Below are positions 62,913-64,000 of a stretch of 64,000 bases of DNA, one piece after another. Positions within the stretch are counted from its first letter, which is position 1. Each line of letters starts with the position of its first letter. This DNA is from Streptomyces echinatus (GTDB taxonomy: Bacteria > Actinomycetota > Actinomycetes > Streptomycetales > Streptomycetaceae), in contig NZ_JACHJK010000011.1 in the NCBI RefSeq assembly GCF_014203595.1, positions 1 through 64,000 on the forward strand, in the 5' to 3' direction. Below the pieces are notes generated by a model, which did not search any database, was not told the DNA's origin, and worked only from the letters and a program-made list of their open reading frames with translations. The translations under genes and the position numbers were made by a program.

Positions 62913-64000
62913 GCACGCGCCTCCGCGGTCGCCGTCGTGGCTGTGAGTTCACGGGCCCGGGCCCTGGCCCAGGTCTCCGCTTCGAGGACGTCCGACACGG
63001 TGAGTGAGGTTCCCGTGGCCGGGGTGCCGTGCTCCTCGACCACCCGGGTGACGGTCTCCATGATCCCGTTGAAGGGCAGCACGCCGCCCAGGAAGGCCTC
63101 GACGCACTCCTCGTTGGCCGCATTGAACACCGCCGGAGCCGTCCCCGCGAGCTGCCCCACGTGCCGGGCGAGGTTCACCGAGGGGAAGGCCTCGTTGTCC
63201 AGCGGGAAGAACTCCCAGGTGGATGCCTTGCTCCAGTCGAAGGCGGGCGCGGCGTCCGGAACCCGTTCGGGCCAGCCCAGACCGACGGCGATCGGCCCGC
63301 GCATGTCGGGGGGCGTCGCCTGGGCGATCGTGGATCCGTCGGTGAACTCGACCATCGAGTGGACATACGACTGGGGATGCACGACCACCTCAATGCGGTC
63401 GAAGGGAATGTCGTAGAGCAGGTGCGCCTCGATGACCTCCAGTCCCTTGTTGACGAGGGTCGCCGAGTTGACGGTGATCACCGGGCCCATCGCCCAGGTG
63501 GGGTGGGCGAGGGCGTCCTGGACGGTGACGTGCGCCAGCTCGGTCCTGGTCCGGCCGCGGAAGGGGCCGCCGGAGGCGGTGACGACGAGCTTGCGGACGT
63601 CGGCGCGGGTGCCGGCGGCGAGCGCCTGGAAGAGGGCGGCGTGCTCGGAGTCCACCGGGATGATCTGGCCCGGCTTGGCGAGCGCGGTGACCAGCGGGCC
63701 GCCGACGATCAGCGACTCCTTGTTGGCGAGCGCGAGCGTCCGGCCCGCCTCCAGGGCGGCCAGGGTCGGGGCGAGGCCGATGGAGCCGGTGATGCCGTTG
63801 AGCACGGTGTGGCAGTCGGAGGCGGCGACCTGGGTGGCGGCGTCGGGCCCGGCGAGGATCTCGGGCAGCGGCTCCCCGCTGCCGTACTCGGCGGCGAGCG
63901 CCTCGCGCAGCGCGGGTACGACGTCCTCGCGCGCGACCGCCACGGTCCGCACCCGCAGTCGGTGCGCCTGCTCGGCGAGGAGGGCCACCCGGCCGCCGTT
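62909..64000 (-). CDS. dxr: 1-deoxy-D-xylulose-5-phosphate reductoisomerase (N-terminus outside window)
   Basis: C-terminal 363 codons of Dxr, the NADPH-dependent enzyme that commits DXP to the MEP pathway. Visible: GPDAATQVAASDCHTVLNGITGSIGLAPTLAALEAGRTLALANKESLIVGG with the metal/substrate region (ANKESL), VDSEHAALFQ (metal Asp and Glu) and the conserved HPQSYVHSMVEFTDGS. The reading frame stays open to base 64000, so the gene continues to the right; roughly 50-60 residues with the NADPH GxxGxxG are missing. Coupled to rseP by ATGA overlap. Confidence 0.95.
   Translation of the reverse strand, partial: NGGRVALLAEQAHRLRVRTVAVAREDVVPALREALAAEYGSGEPLPEILAGPDAATQVAASDCHTVLNGITGSIGLAPTLAALEAGRTLALANKESLIVGGPLVTALAKPGQIIPVDSEHAALFQALAAGTRADVRKLVVTASGGPFRGRTRTELAHVTVQDALAHPTWAMGPVITVNSATLVNKGLEVIEAHLLYDIPFDRIEVVVHPQSYVHSMVEFTDGSTIAQATPPDMRGPIAVGLGWPERVPDAAPAFDWSKASTWEFFPLDNEAFPSVNLARHVGQLAGTAPAVFNAANEECVEAFLGGVLPFNGIMETVTRVVEEHGTPATGTSLTVSDVLEAETWARARARELTATTATAEARA

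Noticed and set aside
62909..64000. Truncated or broken dxr
   Set aside because: The frame is intact to the last base of the window; the missing N-terminus is only due to the window edge.

Overview
The window is chromosomal DNA of a Streptomyces (or very close relative). Reasons: very high G+C with strong third-position G/C, many GTG/TTG starts, and a gene order (rRNA leader - RNase J - dapA - thyX ... dapB - M16 peptidase - pnp - rpsO - type VII secretion - ribF - truB - rbfA - infB - ylxR - nusA - rimP ... proS - ispG - rseP - dxr) that I recall from the S. coelicolor core chromosome. No transposase, integrase, phage gene, CRISPR array or tRNA was found. All function calls come from reading motifs; no database search was run.

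Region 1 (1-11.6 kb), core metabolism and RNA: the left edge holds the leader and tandem promoters of an rRNA operon running left out of the window. It follows rnj (RNase J), dapA (lysine/diaminopimelate pathway) and thyX (FAD-dependent thymidylate synthase). Then come two small membrane proteins and a PH-like protein, a 43-bp tandem repeat array, and the leftward block rpsO-pnp-M16 peptidase-dapB. pnp and rnj put two RNA-decay enzymes in one neighbourhood.

Region 2 (11.7-41.4 kb), a complete Streptomyces type VII (ESX) secretion locus: eccD and eccC are divergent from a shared promoter region. The next leftward group holds two membrane Ser/Thr kinases with beta-propeller-like tails, a degenerate pseudokinase, esxA/esxB (WXG100), mycosin 1, a WXG-like protein with a long Gly/Pro-rich tail, and a small helical partner. 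A rightward group follows: a 168-aa protein, a 775-aa candidate substrate and a lipoprotein. Then comes a leftward eccB-mycosin 2-membrane protein group. Last is a rightward eccE-partner pair, followed by a 1286-aa ParA/MinD-like ATPase with very long disordered tails (EspI-like). No eccA is present. A perfect 10-bp inverted repeat overlaps the -35 element of the promoter I predict for the kinase/esx/mycosin side.

Region 3 (41.5-54.1 kb), translation and transcription machinery, all leftward: rimP-nusA-ylxR-infB-DUF503-rbfA-truB and ribF. Between truB and ribF sit a 41-bp tandem repeat array and a 1330-aa protein that joins a trypsin-like domain lacking its catalytic serine to a P-loop NTPase and an alpha-helical repeat region.

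Region 4 (54.2-64 kb): a rightward trio (lipoprotein, ferritin-like DUF4439 protein, catalytically degenerate antibiotic-phosphotransferase homologue), then leftward proS, two GNAT acetyltransferases, and the isoprenoid/regulated-proteolysis group dxr-rseP-ispG. dxr is cut by the right edge.

Recurring themes worth attention are three pseudo-enzymes that keep their fold but lose catalytic residues, two arrays of about 41-43-bp intergenic tandem repeats, and a T7SS locus with two mycosins and candidate substrates.
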